Positions 7,997 to 16,586 of a DNA stretch of 64,000 nt are shown piece by piece. Origin of the DNA: JBDOQU01 sp039839375. GTDB lineage: Bacteria > Pseudomonadota > Alphaproteobacteria > DSM-16000 > Inquilinaceae. The stretch is taken from assembly GCF_039839375.1 (NCBI RefSeq), contig NZ_JBDOQU010000004.1:186001-250000 (forward strand). Reading direction: 5' to 3'. Each line of letters starts with the position of its first letter. Positions within the stretch are counted from its first letter, which is position 1. Made by a program: the position numbers and the translations under genes. The notes under the pieces are model-generated. The model was given only the letters and a program-made list of their open reading frames with translations. It ran no database searches and had not been told where the DNA came from.

Positions 7997-9124
7997 CTAG
8001 GACCCGACGCCCGCGAAGGCGAGGGCGGAGGAAACGATCTCCGGCGTCTGCCGGTGGGTGGAGCCGGTGTCGATCGTGACTTCGACGCTCATGCCGGACC
8101 GCAGGACGACCGCCGCTTGCGCGTCGTCGAACGCCAGCCGCACCGGCACGCGCTGCACGACCTTGACCCAGTTGCCGCTGGCGTTCTGGGCGGGAAGGAT
8201 GGAGAACTCCGCCCCCGTCGCCGGGCTGATGCTCGCGACATGGGCGTGGAACGTCCGGTCCGGATAGGCGTCGACCACGATCTCCGCCTCCTGCCCGACC
8301 GCCAGATGGGTCAGGTCGGTTTCCTTCAGGTTCGCTTCCACCCACGGCGTTTCCGCCGCCAGCAGCGCGAAGGCCGGCTCGCTCGCCTGGATGTATTCGC
8401 CGACCTGAAGGTCGACATTGCTCGCGATCCCGTCCGTCGGGGCGGTGATCGTGGCATGGCGGAGGTCCAGCGCCGCCTGGTCCCTGGCCGCTTCGGCGGC
8501 GAGGACGGCGGGCAGTTCCTCGATCGGCGTCTCCGGATCGCCGCCCAGCCGCGCGACGATGCTGGCAAGCTCCGCGCGTGCGACGGCAAGCCGGCTCTCG
8601 GCCTGCCGCAGGACGTGCCGCGCATCGTCCAGCGCGCTCTGGCTGTTGACGCCCTCCGCGCGCAGCCGCTGTTGCCGCTCGAACTCGCTGCTGGCGTAGG
8701 CTACCGTCTCTTCGGCATTGACCAGCGTCGCCTCGACCTGGGTGTGCTCCGCCTTCAGGGCGGCCATCTCGGCCCGCGCGGACGCCACCTTGGCCGCGGC
8801 TTCGCGCAGCGCGATCTCGAACGGCAGGGGATCGATGCGGAACAGCGTGTCTCCGGCCTCGACGGGCTGGTTCTCCGACACCGCGATCTCGACCGTCCGT
8901 CCGGACACGTCGGCGCTGACCATGATCATGTCGGCCTGGAGATAGGCGTTCTCCGTGGCGATGTAGCGTCCGCTCGTCAGCCACAAATAGCCGCCGACCG
9001 CCAGCGCCAGCAGCGGTCCGGCCAGCAGCAGGGCCAGCCTTTTCCGCCGGCGCGGGCGCGGCGGCGGGATCGGCGAGGTCGTTCCGGCTTCGGGAAGCGT
9101 TTCGGGCGTGCTGGTGTCAGGCAT
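7997..9124 (-). CDS. emrA: EmrA/HlyD-type periplasmic adaptor of the efflux pump
   Basis: This 375-residue membrane-fusion protein has one N-terminal anchor helix (LALLLAGPLLALAVGGYLW) after a proline/arginine-rich cytoplasmic tail. A lipoyl half-motif (residues about 65-100) follows, then a long alanine/glutamate-rich coiled coil (about 100-200), the second lipoyl half with ITAPTDG, and a beta-barrel domain. It bridges EmrB to an outer-membrane channel. The start overlaps the end of marR by 8 bases, so the three genes are translated from one message. Confidence 0.9.
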   Translation of the reverse strand: MPDTSTPETLPEAGTTSPIPPPRPRRRKRLALLLAGPLLALAVGGYLWLTSGRYIATENAYLQADMIMVSADVSGRTVEIAVSENQPVEAGDTLFRIDPLPFEIALREAAAKVASARAEMAALKAEHTQVEATLVNAEETVAYASSEFERQQRLRAEGVNSQSALDDARHVLRQAESRLAVARAELASIVARLGGDPETPIEELPAVLAAEAARDQAALDLRHATITAPTDGIASNVDLQVGEYIQASEPAFALLAAETPWVEANLKETDLTHLAVGQEAEIVVDAYPDRTFHAHVASISPATGAEFSILPAQNASGNWVKVVQRVPVRLAFDDAQAAVVLRSGMSVEVTIDTGSTHRQTPEIVSSALAFAGVGS

Positions 9125-9611
9125 TTTTGGAATCGCGCGATGGGTGGGTGGGCAATGGATTGGTGGAATGAGAAGGGCGGTCCTCGTTCAGGAGGTTCGT
9201 CTTGATGTGGCTCAGCATGTCGAGCAGCCGTTCCCTGTCCTCTTCCGGCAGGCCTTCCGTCGCCACGCCCCGGACCTCCGCGGCCAGCGCCTTCATCCGG
9301 GCGATCATCGGCCGCGCCTTCTCCGTCAAATAGAGGCAGCGGGCGCGGCGGTCGGTCGGGTCCGGACGCCGTTCCACCCAGCCGCCTTCCTCCAGCCGGT
9401 CCAGCAGGCGGACCAGCGTGATCGGCTCGATCTCCAGGATATCCGCCAGCTTGGTCTGCCGGATGCCTTCCTTCCGGTAGAGGTTGGCCAGCACCGAATA
9501 CTGGGCGCGGGACAGGCCCAGCTCCTGGCTCCGCCGCTCGAAGGATCGGCGGAGCAGCCGGGCCACGTCGTTCAGCAGGAAGCCGAGATAACGGTTGGGA
9601 TCGTCGGGCAT
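9117..9611 (-). CDS. MarR-family repressor of the emr operon
   Basis: This 164-residue protein has the MarR winged helix: GLSRAQYSVLANLYRKEG, then RQTKLADILEIEPITLVRLLDRLEEGGWVERRPDPTDRRA split across helix, recognition helix and wing. It is the first gene of the operon and overlaps emrA by 8 bases. MarR proteins typically bind a palindrome in their own promoter and release it on binding phenolic or other ligands; such a palindrome is present upstream. The C-terminal 20 residues are Ser/Pro/His-rich and unstructured, and cover the emrA overlap. Confidence 0.9.
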   Translation of the reverse strand: MPDDPNRYLGFLLNDVARLLRRSFERRSQELGLSRAQYSVLANLYRKEGIRQTKLADILEIEPITLVRLLDRLEEGGWVERRPDPTDRRARCLYLTEKARPMIARMKALAAEVRGVATEGLPEEDRERLLDMLSHIKTNLLNEDRPSHSTNPLPTHPSRDSKNA

Positions 9612-9637
9612 TTATATGCGAAGTGAAATTATGAGCT

Positions 9638-9652
9638 TGCTTATTATAAGCA
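9638..9652 (-). promoter_or_regulatory. MarR operator overlapping a TATAAT box
   Basis: A perfect palindrome TGCTTA-TTA-TAAGCA lies 27 bases before the marR start. On the minus strand it contains TATAAT (9643-9648), so a bound repressor would cover the -10 element. No convincing -35 is seen 17 bases upstream. The surrounding 9612-9680 segment is comparatively AT-rich. Confidence 0.65.
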
Positions 9653-9724
9653 GCCTATCTGTTTCGCCTATAGTCGGAAATGTGGTGGCAGGCACGCATT
9701 GGATGCATACTTCATCCGGCGAAC

Positions 9725-9770
9725 TTGACACTCCAGTCCCCCGCGTCTTACTTTACGTTTACGTAAACGT
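9725..9770 (+). promoter_or_regulatory. Promoter and 16-bp palindromic operator of the MerR/beta-oxidation genes
   Basis: TTGACA (9725-9730) and TACTTT (9749-9754) are 18 bases apart. Immediately downstream is a perfect 16-base palindrome, ACGTTTAC-GTAAACGT (9755-9770). A palindrome of this kind at the transcription start suits autoregulation by the MerR protein starting at 9819; it resembles the ACGT-rich sites described for LiuR-type regulators, from memory only. Confidence 0.65.
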
Positions 9771-9818
9771 CATGCCTGTGGCCTCGCCATCGGCCATGAC
9801 CAGAAAGGAAGCCCGCCA

Positions 9819-10262
9819 GTGAGCATCGGCCCCACGATCGACCTTCGTACCGCTGAAGGCGGCTCCGCGGACGACACGTTCACGATCAGCGAGTTGGCCG
9901 CGGAATTCGGCATCACCCCCCGGACCATCCGTTTCTATGAGGATGAGGGGCTGATGGCGCCCGGCAGGGCCGGGACCGCGCGGGTCTACAGCCGTCCCGA
10001 CCGGGCGCGGCTGATGCTGATCTGCCGGGGCAAGCGGCTGGGCTTCTCGCTGGCGGAGATCAAGGAGTTCCTCGATCTCTACGATACCGACCCGGATCAG
10101 ATCGGGCAGATGTCCTACGCGCTGAAGCGCGCCCGCCAGCGCATCGCGTCGCTGGAACGCCAGCTTCTGGATGTGCAGGAGACGCTGGCCGATTTGCGGG
10201 AGATCGAAACGGCGATGGCCGATCATCTGAAGGCGCATGGTGCGGACACGACCGACGCCTGA
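9819..10262 (+). CDS. MerR-family regulator, LiuR-like
   Basis: This 147-residue regulator starts at GTG. The MerR winged helix occupies residues about 20-90 (FTISELAAEFGITPRTIRFYEDEGL, split over two helices, then RAGTARVYSRPDRARL), followed by a long dimerisation coiled coil. It lacks the cysteine pattern of metal sensors. MerR proteins of this look next to acyl-CoA genes belong to the LiuR group that controls branched-chain amino acid or fatty acid oxidation. The palindromic site upstream and the downstream thiolase, HAD/ECH and acyl-CoA dehydrogenase genes fit that role. The ligand, perhaps an acyl-CoA, is unknown. Confidence 0.85.
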   Translation: MSIGPTIDLRTAEGGSADDTFTISELAAEFGITPRTIRFYEDEGLMAPGRAGTARVYSRPDRARLMLICRGKRLGFSLAEIKEFLDLYDTDPDQIGQMSYALKRARQRIASLERQLLDVQETLADLREIETAMADHLKAHGADTTDA

Positions 10263-10365
10263 CTTCGGATCGTCGGCCGCCCCTTTTCGCGGCGAAAGCC
10301 GACAAAAGCCTACAAAAGCCGACGCCAGAGCGGCCGACCATCGAATATCAAGGAGCGTTTGGACC

Positions 10366-11505
10366 ATGAACAAGGACGTCGTCATCGCGGGCTACGCCCG
10401 TTCGCCGTTCCACATCGCCAACAAGGGCAGCCTCACGAAGGTCCGGCCGGACGAACTCGCCGCCCAGGTGGTGAAGGCCCTCGTCGACCGCACCGGAATC
10501 GAGGTGAAGGATATCGAGGATCTGATCGTCGGCTGCGCCTTCCCGGAGGGGGAGCAGGGCTTCAACGTCGCGAAACTGATCGGGATGCTGGCGGACCTGC
10601 CGCAGGCGGTCGGCGGGACCACCGTCAACCGCTTCTGCGGTTCCTCCATGCAGGCGATCCACATGGCCGCCGGCGCGATTCAAATGGATGCCGGCGACGT
10701 CTTCATCTGCGCCGGGGTGGAAAGCATGACCCGCGTGCCGATGATGGGCTTCAACCCCGCGCCCAACCCGGCGCTGGCGGAGGAAAGCCCCGGCGCCTAC
10801 ATGCCCATGGGCACGACGGCGGAGAATCTGGCGCGCAAGTACCAGTTCACCCGTAAGGCGCAGGAGGAATTCGCGGTCGAAAGCCACCGCAAGGCCGCCG
10901 CCGCGCAGGCCGAAGGCAGGCTGGATGACGAGATCGTGCCGATCCGCGCCAATGGCGGCATGGTGGAGAAGGATGGCGGCATCCGGCCCGACGCGAACCT
11001 TGAGACGCTGGCGACCCTGAAGCCCGCCTTCGACGCCGAAGGTACGGTGACGGCCGGCACCTCCTCCCCGCTGACCGACGGCGCGTCGGCCGTCCTCGTC
11101 ACCACGGCGGAATACGCCAAGGCCCACGGGCTGACGGTGCTGGCGAAGATCCGCGCCATCGCCATCAATGGCTGCGACCCGACCATCATGGGCATCGGCC
11201 CGGTCGGCGCCACCCGCAAGGCGCTGAAGCGCGCCGGGCTGAATGTCGAGGATCTGGACATCATCGAATCCAACGAGGCGTTCGCCGTCCAGTCCATGTC
11301 GGTCGCGCAGGAGCTGGGGTTCGACCCGTCGAAGACGAACCTTGACGGCGGCGCGCTCGCCATCGGCCATCCGCTGGGGGCGACCGGTGCGCGTATCACC
11401 GGCAAGGCGGCCAGCCTGCTGAAGCGCGAAGGGAAGGAACTGGCGCTGTCCACCCAATGCATCGGCGGCGGGCAGGGCATCGCGACCATCCTCGAAGCGG
11501 TTTGA
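10366..11505 (+). CDS. fadA: Acetyl-CoA C-acyltransferase (3-ketoacyl-CoA thiolase)
   Basis: This 379-residue thiolase performs the last beta-oxidation step, CoA-dependent cleavage of 3-ketoacyl-CoA. The nucleophilic cysteine is C91 in NRFCGSSMQAIH. The downstream catalytic blocks ESNEAFAVQ, GGALAIGHPLGATGAR and the C-terminal CIGGGQG are all intact. The ATG at 10366 is preceded by AAGGAG at 10350-10355; the frame is open further upstream but without thiolase sequence. It sits 14 bases before the HAD/ECH gene and is probably co-transcribed with it. The gap after the MerR gene (10263-10365) contains short AAAGCC direct repeats but no clear terminator. Confidence 0.92.
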   Translation: MNKDVVIAGYARSPFHIANKGSLTKVRPDELAAQVVKALVDRTGIEVKDIEDLIVGCAFPEGEQGFNVAKLIGMLADLPQAVGGTTVNRFCGSSMQAIHMAAGAIQMDAGDVFICAGVESMTRVPMMGFNPAPNPALAEESPGAYMPMGTTAENLARKYQFTRKAQEEFAVESHRKAAAAQAEGRLDDEIVPIRANGGMVEKDGGIRPDANLETLATLKPAFDAEGTVTAGTSSPLTDGASAVLVTTAEYAKAHGLTVLAKIRAIAINGCDPTIMGIGPVGATRKALKRAGLNVEDLDIIESNEAFAVQSMSVAQELGFDPSKTNLDGGALAIGHPLGATGARITGKAASLLKREGKELALSTQCIGGGQGIATILEAV

Positions 11506-11519
11506 CCGGGAGCAACCCC

Positions 11520-13850
11520 ATGGAAATCAGGAAAGCCGCAGTGATTGGCGCGGGCGTCATGGGAAGCGGCATCGCGGCCCATCTCGCCAATGCCGGCATC
11601 CCGGTGATGCTCCTGGACATCGTCCCGAAGGGAGCGGAGAACCGCAACGTCATCGCCGAAGGCGCGCTGGAGCGCATGAGGAAGGCCGATCCCGCGCCCT
11701 TCATGTCCAGGCGCGCGGCGAAGCTGGTCACGCCCGGCAATACCGAGGACGACCTGGACAAGCTGGCTGACTGCGACTGGATCGTGGAGGCGGTGCTGGA
11801 GGACCCGAAGGTCAAACAGGACCTCTACGCCCGGCTGGAGAAGGTGCGGAAGCCGGACGCGATCGTCTCCTCCAACACCTCGACCATCCCGCTCCATATC
11901 CTGACCGAAGGCCGGTCGGACGCCTTCAGGGCGCATTTCCTCATCACCCATTTCTTCAACCCGCCCCGCTACATGCGGCTGCTGGAGCTGGTGACGGGGC
12001 CGGAGACGGATGAAGGGGCGGCGGAAGCCATCCGCCGCTTCGCCGATATCGGCCTCGGCAAGGGCGTGGTCGCCTGCAAGGACACGCCGGGCTTCATCGC
12101 CAACCGCATCGGCACCTACTGGATCCAGTCCGCGGTCAACGGCGCGTTCGATCTCGGCCTGACGGTGGAGGAAGCCGACGCCGTGGTCGGCCGCCCGATG
12201 GGCATCCCCAAGACCGGCGTGTTCGGCCTGATCGACCTGGTCGGGCTCGACCTGATGCCGCATATCGCCAAGAGCCTGCTGGCGACCCTGCCGGAGAAGG
12301 ATGCCTATCGCGACCTCTACCGGGTGGAGCCGCTGATCGAGAAGCTGATCGCCGACGGCTATACCGGCCGCAAGGGCAAGGGCGGCTTCTACCGGCTGAA
12401 CCGCGAAGGCGGCGGCAAGGTCAAGGAAAGCATCGATCTTGCGACCGGCGCCTTCGCGAAATCCGAGAAACCCAGGGTCGAGGCCGCCGACGCCGCGCGC
12501 AAGGGCGGGCTCGCCGCGCTGGTCGCCCATGACAGCCCCGCCGGCCGCTATGGCCGCCGGGTGCTGGCGCAGACGCTGGCCTATGCCGCCAGCCTCGTGC
12601 CGGAGATTTCCGATACGATCCTCGGCGTCGATGAGGCGATGAAGCTCGGCTACAACTGGAAATTCGGCCCGTTCGAACTGATCGACCAGCTCGGCATCGA
12701 CGCCTTCGCCGACATGCTGAAGGAGGAAGGCGTGCCGGTCCCGCCGCTGGTCGAGGCGGCGCGGGGCCGCAGCTTCTACCGCGTCGAAGAGGGCAGGCTG
12801 CAATATCTGACGCTCGACGGCGATTATGCGGATGTCGAGCGGCCGGACGGCGTGCTGCTGCTGGCCGATATCAAACGTGTCTCCGAACCGCTGCTGAAGA
12901 ACGGCTCGGCCGCCCTCTGGGATATCGGCGACGGCGTCACCTGCCTGGAATTCACCGGGAAGATGAACGCGCTGGACGACCAGGTGATGGATTTGCTGGG
13001 CAAGGCGCTGGCGCTCACCGGCCGCTCCCACAAGGCTATGGTCGTCTACAATGAAGGCTCCAACTTCTCCGTCGGCGCCAATCTGGGCCTCGCCCTCTTC
13101 GCCGTGAACGTCGCGCTCTGGCCGCAGATCGAGGCGCTGGTCCAGGGCGGGCAGGACGCCTACAAGGCCGTCAAATACGCGCCCTTCCCGGTGGTCGCCG
13201 CGCCGTCCGGCATGGCGCTGGGCGGGGGCTGCGAGATCCTGCTCCATTCCGCGGCCGTCCAGGCCCATGCGGAAACCTATTGCGGGCTGGTGGAGGTCGG
13301 CGTCGGCCTCGTCCCCGGCTGGGGCGGCTGCAAGGAGATGCTGCTGCGCGCCATCGCCGACAAGCGCCGGCCCGGCGGCCCGATGCCGCCCGTCGCCCGG
13401 ACGTTCGAGACGATCGGCACCGCCAAGGTCGCCAAATCGGCGATGGAGGCTCAGGAGCTTCAGTATTTCCGGCCGACCGACGGCATCACCATGAACCGCG
13501 ACCGGCTGCTGGCCGACGCCAAGGCCCGCGCGCTCGCCATGGCCGCGGAAGGCTACCAGCCGCCCAAGCCGCCGGAGGAAATCCGCCTGCCGGGCCCGAC
13601 CGCTCGCGTAGCGCTGCAGATGGCGGTCGCCAGCCTCGCCGCGTCGGGCAAGGCGACGCCCCATGACGTCACCGTCTCCAACGGCCTCGCCCGCGTCCTG
13701 TCTGGCGGCGACACCGACATCACCGAAACGCTGACCGAAGACGACCTCCTGGCGCTGGAGCGGGAAGCATTCATGGAACTCGCCCGCACCCCCGGATCGA
13801 TCGCCCGGATCGAACACATGCTGGAAACCGGCAAGCCGCTCAGGAACTAG
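11520..13850 (+). CDS. fadB: 3-hydroxyacyl-CoA dehydrogenase / enoyl-CoA hydratase fusion
   Basis: This 776-residue bifunctional enzyme catalyses hydration of enoyl-CoA and NAD-dependent oxidation of the 3-hydroxyacyl-CoA. Domain order is dehydrogenase first: a Rossmann nucleotide site GAGVMGSGIAAHLANAG at the N-terminus, HFFNPPRYMRLLELV, then a duplicated C-terminal dehydrogenase domain. The hydratase/crotonase fold sits at about residues 480-700, with GMALGGGCEILLHS and EVGVGLVPGWGG. This is the reverse of E. coli FadB and is common in alphaproteobacteria. The ATG at 11520 was chosen because the Rossmann motif begins within 10 residues of it. Confidence 0.92.
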   Translation: MEIRKAAVIGAGVMGSGIAAHLANAGIPVMLLDIVPKGAENRNVIAEGALERMRKADPAPFMSRRAAKLVTPGNTEDDLDKLADCDWIVEAVLEDPKVKQDLYARLEKVRKPDAIVSSNTSTIPLHILTEGRSDAFRAHFLITHFFNPPRYMRLLELVTGPETDEGAAEAIRRFADIGLGKGVVACKDTPGFIANRIGTYWIQSAVNGAFDLGLTVEEADAVVGRPMGIPKTGVFGLIDLVGLDLMPHIAKSLLATLPEKDAYRDLYRVEPLIEKLIADGYTGRKGKGGFYRLNREGGGKVKESIDLATGAFAKSEKPRVEAADAARKGGLAALVAHDSPAGRYGRRVLAQTLAYAASLVPEISDTILGVDEAMKLGYNWKFGPFELIDQLGIDAFADMLKEEGVPVPPLVEAARGRSFYRVEEGRLQYLTLDGDYADVERPDGVLLLADIKRVSEPLLKNGSAALWDIGDGVTCLEFTGKMNALDDQVMDLLGKALALTGRSHKAMVVYNEGSNFSVGANLGLALFAVNVALWPQIEALVQGGQDAYKAVKYAPFPVVAAPSGMALGGGCEILLHSAAVQAHAETYCGLVEVGVGLVPGWGGCKEMLLRAIADKRRPGGPMPPVARTFETIGTAKVAKSAMEAQELQYFRPTDGITMNRDRLLADAKARALAMAAEGYQPPKPPEEIRLPGPTARVALQMAVASLAASGKATPHDVTVSNGLARVLSGGDTDITETLTEDDLLALEREAFMELARTPGSIARIEHMLETGKPLRN

Positions 13851-13876
13851 GAAACCAACGGCCCCCTAACTGACCC

Positions 13877-13933
13877 TCTCCCCTCGTGGGAGAGGGAGGG
13901 ACCCGACCCGAAGGGGCGGGAGGGTGAGGGGGC
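13877..13933. repeat. Hairpin repeat, family C, inside the beta-oxidation operon
   Basis: CCCTCTCCC and GGGAGAGGG form a 9-base stem around CTCGT, followed by a GGGTGAGGGGG tail. It belongs to the same pyrimidine/purine-strand element type as 21410-21520. It could attenuate transcription between the HAD/ECH gene and the acyl-CoA dehydrogenase gene. Confidence 0.7.
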
Positions 13934-13950
13934 TAAGGAGAGATCAAGCC

Positions 13951-15753
13951 ATGCCCACCTATACCGCGCCCCTGGAGGATGTCCGCTTCGTCCTGCATGA
14001 GCTGCTGGAGGCCGAAAGCCATCTCGCCGCCCTGCCGGGCTATGAGGAATCCTCGGCCGACCTGATCGACGCGGTGCTGGAGGAAGGCGCGAAGCTGGCG
14101 GAGAACGAGCTGTTCCCGCTCAACCAGCCGGGCGACGCCGAAGGCTGCCATTTCGAGAATGGCGTTGTCCGCACGCCGGCCGGCTTCAAGGAAGCCTACG
14201 CCAGATTCATCGAGGGCGGCTGGACTGGCATCGCAGCCGATCCGAACTATGGCGGGCAGGGCCTGCCGAAGGTCGTGAACTTCGTGATGGAGGAGATCCT
14301 GTCCTCCGCCAACATGTCCTTCGCCATGTATCCCGGCCTCTCCCAGGGCGCCTACAACGCGCTTGAAACCTACGGCACGGACGAGCAGAAATCCCTCTAC
14401 CTGCCAAAGCTCGCCAGCGGAATCTGGTCGGGCACCATGTGCCTGACGGAGCCCCAGTGCGGAACGGATCTCGGCCTCATCCGCACGAAGGCGGAGCCGG
14501 CGGAGGACGGGCGCTACCGCATCACCGGCACGAAGATCTTCATCTCCGCCGGCGAGCATGACCTGACGGAGAACATCGTCCATCTGGTGCTGGCGAAGCT
14601 GCCGGACGCGCCGCCGGGCATCAAGGGTATCAGTCTCTTCGTCGTGCCCAAGTTCCTGCCGAAAGAGGAAGGCGGCGACCACCGCCTCGGCCCGCGCAAC
14701 GGCGTCGCCTGCGGGTCGATCGAACACAAGATGGGCATCAAGGCCTCCTCCACCTGCGTCATGAATTTCGACGAGGCGGAGGGCTGGCTGGTCGGCGAGC
14801 CGCACAAGGGCATGCGGGCGATGTTCGTGATGATGAACGCCGCACGCCTCGGCGTCGGCCTCCAGGGGCTGGGCATCGCGGAGGTCAGCTATCAGAACGC
14901 GCTCGCCTACGCCAAGGACCGCATCCAGGGCCGCGCCCTCGGCGGGGCGAAGATGCCGGAGCAGGCGGCGGACTCGATCATCGTCCATCCCGACGTGCGC
15001 AGGAACCTGCTGACCATGAAGGCGTTCGGCGAGGGCGCACGGGCGCTGGCCTATTGGGTCGGCCTCAACATCGACGTCTATACGAAGCACCCCGATCCCG
15101 CCGTCCGGCAGGAGGCGGAGGATCTGGTCTCCCTGATGACCCCGATCGTGAAGGCCTACTTCACCGACATGGGATACGAGGCGACCAATATCGGCATGCA
15201 GGTGCTGGGCGGCCACGGCTACATCCACGAATGGGGGATGGAGCAGTACGCCCGCGACGCCCGCATCGCGCAGATCTATGAAGGCGCGAACGGCATCCAG
15301 GCGCTCGACCTCGTCGGGCGCAAGCTGCCTTCCCATATGGGCCGCAGCCTCCGCCGCTTCTTCCATCCGGTCGACCGGTTCGTGCAGGAGAACCTTGAAA
15401 ATCCGGAACTGATTGAATTCGTCGGACCGCTCGCCAAAGCCTTCGGCAAGCTCCAGCAGGCGACGGTGACGGTCGCCCAGAAGGGCATGAAGGACCCGGA
15501 GGAGGCGGGCGCGGCGTCGACCGACTATCTGCGCCTCTTCGCGCTGGTCGCCGTCGGCTACATGTGGGCCCGGATGGCGAAGCTCGCGCTGGAGAAGAAG
15601 GGCCAGGCGAACGGCCGGGACTCCTTCTACGACGCCAAGCTGAAGACCGCGCGCTTCTTCTTCGCCCGCATGATGCCTGAGGCGAACGGCCGCTTCATCG
15701 CGCTGATGGGCGGGGCGAAGCCGCTGATGGACATGGATGTCGATCAGTTCTGA
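13951..15753 (+). CDS. Acyl-CoA dehydrogenase (large, about 600 aa type)
   Basis: This FAD enzyme introduces the alpha-beta double bond in acyl-CoA. Its 600 residues exceed the classic 380 and match the group with a short N-terminal acyl-CoA dehydrogenase extension and an extra C-terminal domain, which includes the DmdC-like and aryl/long-chain enzymes. Visible motifs are CLTEPQCGTDLGLIRTKA, KIFISAGEHDL, and QVLGGHGYIHEWGMEQYARDARI with YEGANGIQALDLVGRKL. AAGGAG precedes the ATG at 13951. The stop overlaps the next ATG (TGATG), so the thioesterase is translationally coupled. Chain-length preference cannot be read out; DmdC-type activity is an alternative. Confidence 0.9.
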   Translation: MPTYTAPLEDVRFVLHELLEAESHLAALPGYEESSADLIDAVLEEGAKLAENELFPLNQPGDAEGCHFENGVVRTPAGFKEAYARFIEGGWTGIAADPNYGGQGLPKVVNFVMEEILSSANMSFAMYPGLSQGAYNALETYGTDEQKSLYLPKLASGIWSGTMCLTEPQCGTDLGLIRTKAEPAEDGRYRITGTKIFISAGEHDLTENIVHLVLAKLPDAPPGIKGISLFVVPKFLPKEEGGDHRLGPRNGVACGSIEHKMGIKASSTCVMNFDEAEGWLVGEPHKGMRAMFVMMNAARLGVGLQGLGIAEVSYQNALAYAKDRIQGRALGGAKMPEQAADSIIVHPDVRRNLLTMKAFGEGARALAYWVGLNIDVYTKHPDPAVRQEAEDLVSLMTPIVKAYFTDMGYEATNIGMQVLGGHGYIHEWGMEQYARDARIAQIYEGANGIQALDLVGRKLPSHMGRSLRRFFHPVDRFVQENLENPELIEFVGPLAKAFGKLQQATVTVAQKGMKDPEEAGAASTDYLRLFALVAVGYMWARMAKLALEKKGQANGRDSFYDAKLKTARFFFARMMPEANGRFIALMGGAKPLMDMDVDQF

Positions 15754-16283
15754 TGAACCTGATCGTCCGGCTGATAAAGACGCTGGTCCTGGCTTTCCTG
15801 GCGCGGCGGATCGATCTCCTCGACCGGTCCTCCGTGAGCTTCCGCGTCTGGCCGAACGATCTCGACTTCAACCTCCACATGAACAACGGGCGCTATCTGA
15901 CGCTGATGGATCTCGGCCGCACCGATCTCATGATCCGCAGCGGCTTCGCCCGCGTCGCGTTCGCCCGGCGCTGGATGCCGGTGCTGGCCGGCGCCACCAT
16001 CCGCTACCGCCGCTCGCTGGCCCCGTTCCAGAGGTTCCAGCTGGAAAGCCGTCTCGTCGGCTGGGACGACAAATGGCTCTACCTGGAGCAGCGGTTCGAG
16101 ACGATGGACGGAAAGTCCGCCGCCTCCGCGATGGTCCGCGCGGTCTTCCTCGGCGGCGGCCACACCATCCCCACGGCGGAAATCATCGCCGCCGCCGACA
16201 TCTCCCCCACATCCCCCGCCCTCCCACCCGACTTCGCCGCCTGGATCGCCGCGGAGGATGGTGGGCGGGAGGTTATGCCATAA
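15753..16283 (+). CDS. Hotdog-fold acyl-CoA thioesterase-like protein (Them6 type)
   Basis: This 176-residue protein has an N-terminal hydrophobic segment (LIVRLIKTLVLAFLA) followed by a hotdog domain with the signature RVWPNDLDFNLHMNNGRYLTLMD (conserved asparagine/aspartate and HMNNGRY). That signature is typical of 4HBT-like thioesterases related to Them6. Its start overlaps the acyl-CoA dehydrogenase stop by one base, which places it firmly in the fatty-acid operon. A role in releasing CoA from accumulating acyl-CoA is likely. The substrate is unproven. Confidence 0.85.
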   Translation: MNLIVRLIKTLVLAFLARRIDLLDRSSVSFRVWPNDLDFNLHMNNGRYLTLMDLGRTDLMIRSGFARVAFARRWMPVLAGATIRYRRSLAPFQRFQLESRLVGWDDKWLYLEQRFETMDGKSAASAMVRAVFLGGGHTIPTAEIIAAADISPTSPALPPDFAAWIAAEDGGREVMP

Positions 16284-16286
16284 AAA

Positions 16287-16316
16287 TTGGCAAGGTTTGC
16301 CAGAACGCGCTATGCT
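16287..16316 (+). promoter_or_regulatory. parDE promoter with small palindromic operator
   Basis: TTGGCA (16287-16292) and TATGCT (16311-16316) are 18 bases apart, 24 bases before the parD start. The -35 is part of an inverted repeat, TGGCAA-GGT-TTGCCA (16288-16302), a plausible ParD binding site. A good Shine-Dalgarno (AAAGGAG) precedes the ATG. Confidence 0.6.
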
Positions 16317-16340
16317 GATGGCTGAAAGGAGTCTCCATCC

Positions 16341-16586
16341 ATGGCGACGATGAACATCTCTCTACCTGATCCGATGAAGGTCTGGGTTGAAAGCCAGACC
16401 GACGGCGTCCGGTACGGCAATGCAAGCGACTATATGCGCGACCTGATCCGGAAGGATCAGGAACGTCAGGCCGCGATTGCGTCATTGCAGGCGGCTATTA
16501 CGGAAGGCGTCGAAAGCGGCGAGGCCGAACCGTTCGACGCGACGGCCTTCAAGCTGCGCATGCGCGAGCGGCATGTCGTCCGATAG
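16341..16586 (+). CDS. parD: ParD-family antitoxin
   Basis: This 81-residue antitoxin has an N-terminal ribbon-helix-helix (MNISLPDPMKVWVESQ, then YGNASDYMRDLIRKDQER) and an acidic C-terminal tail (EGVESGEAEPFD) of the kind that wraps the ParE toxin. It is expected to neutralise ParE and to repress its own promoter through the palindrome upstream. The gene overlaps parE by 14 bases. Family features are complete, so this looks like a functional chromosomal module. Confidence 0.9.
   Translation: MATMNISLPDPMKVWVESQTDGVRYGNASDYMRDLIRKDQERQAAIASLQAAITEGVESGEAEPFDATAFKLRMRERHVVR

Noticed and set aside
6441..8984. 847-residue EmrB with a long N-terminal extension
   Set aside because: The extra 330 residues are the frame-shifted shadow of emrA. 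EmrB starts at the GTG at 7994, right after the emrA stop.
10797..13817. 1006-residue open frame antisense to the HAD/ECH fusion and thiolase
   Set aside because: Same reason: the sense strand encodes complete enzymes, and the antisense product is low-complexity without domains.
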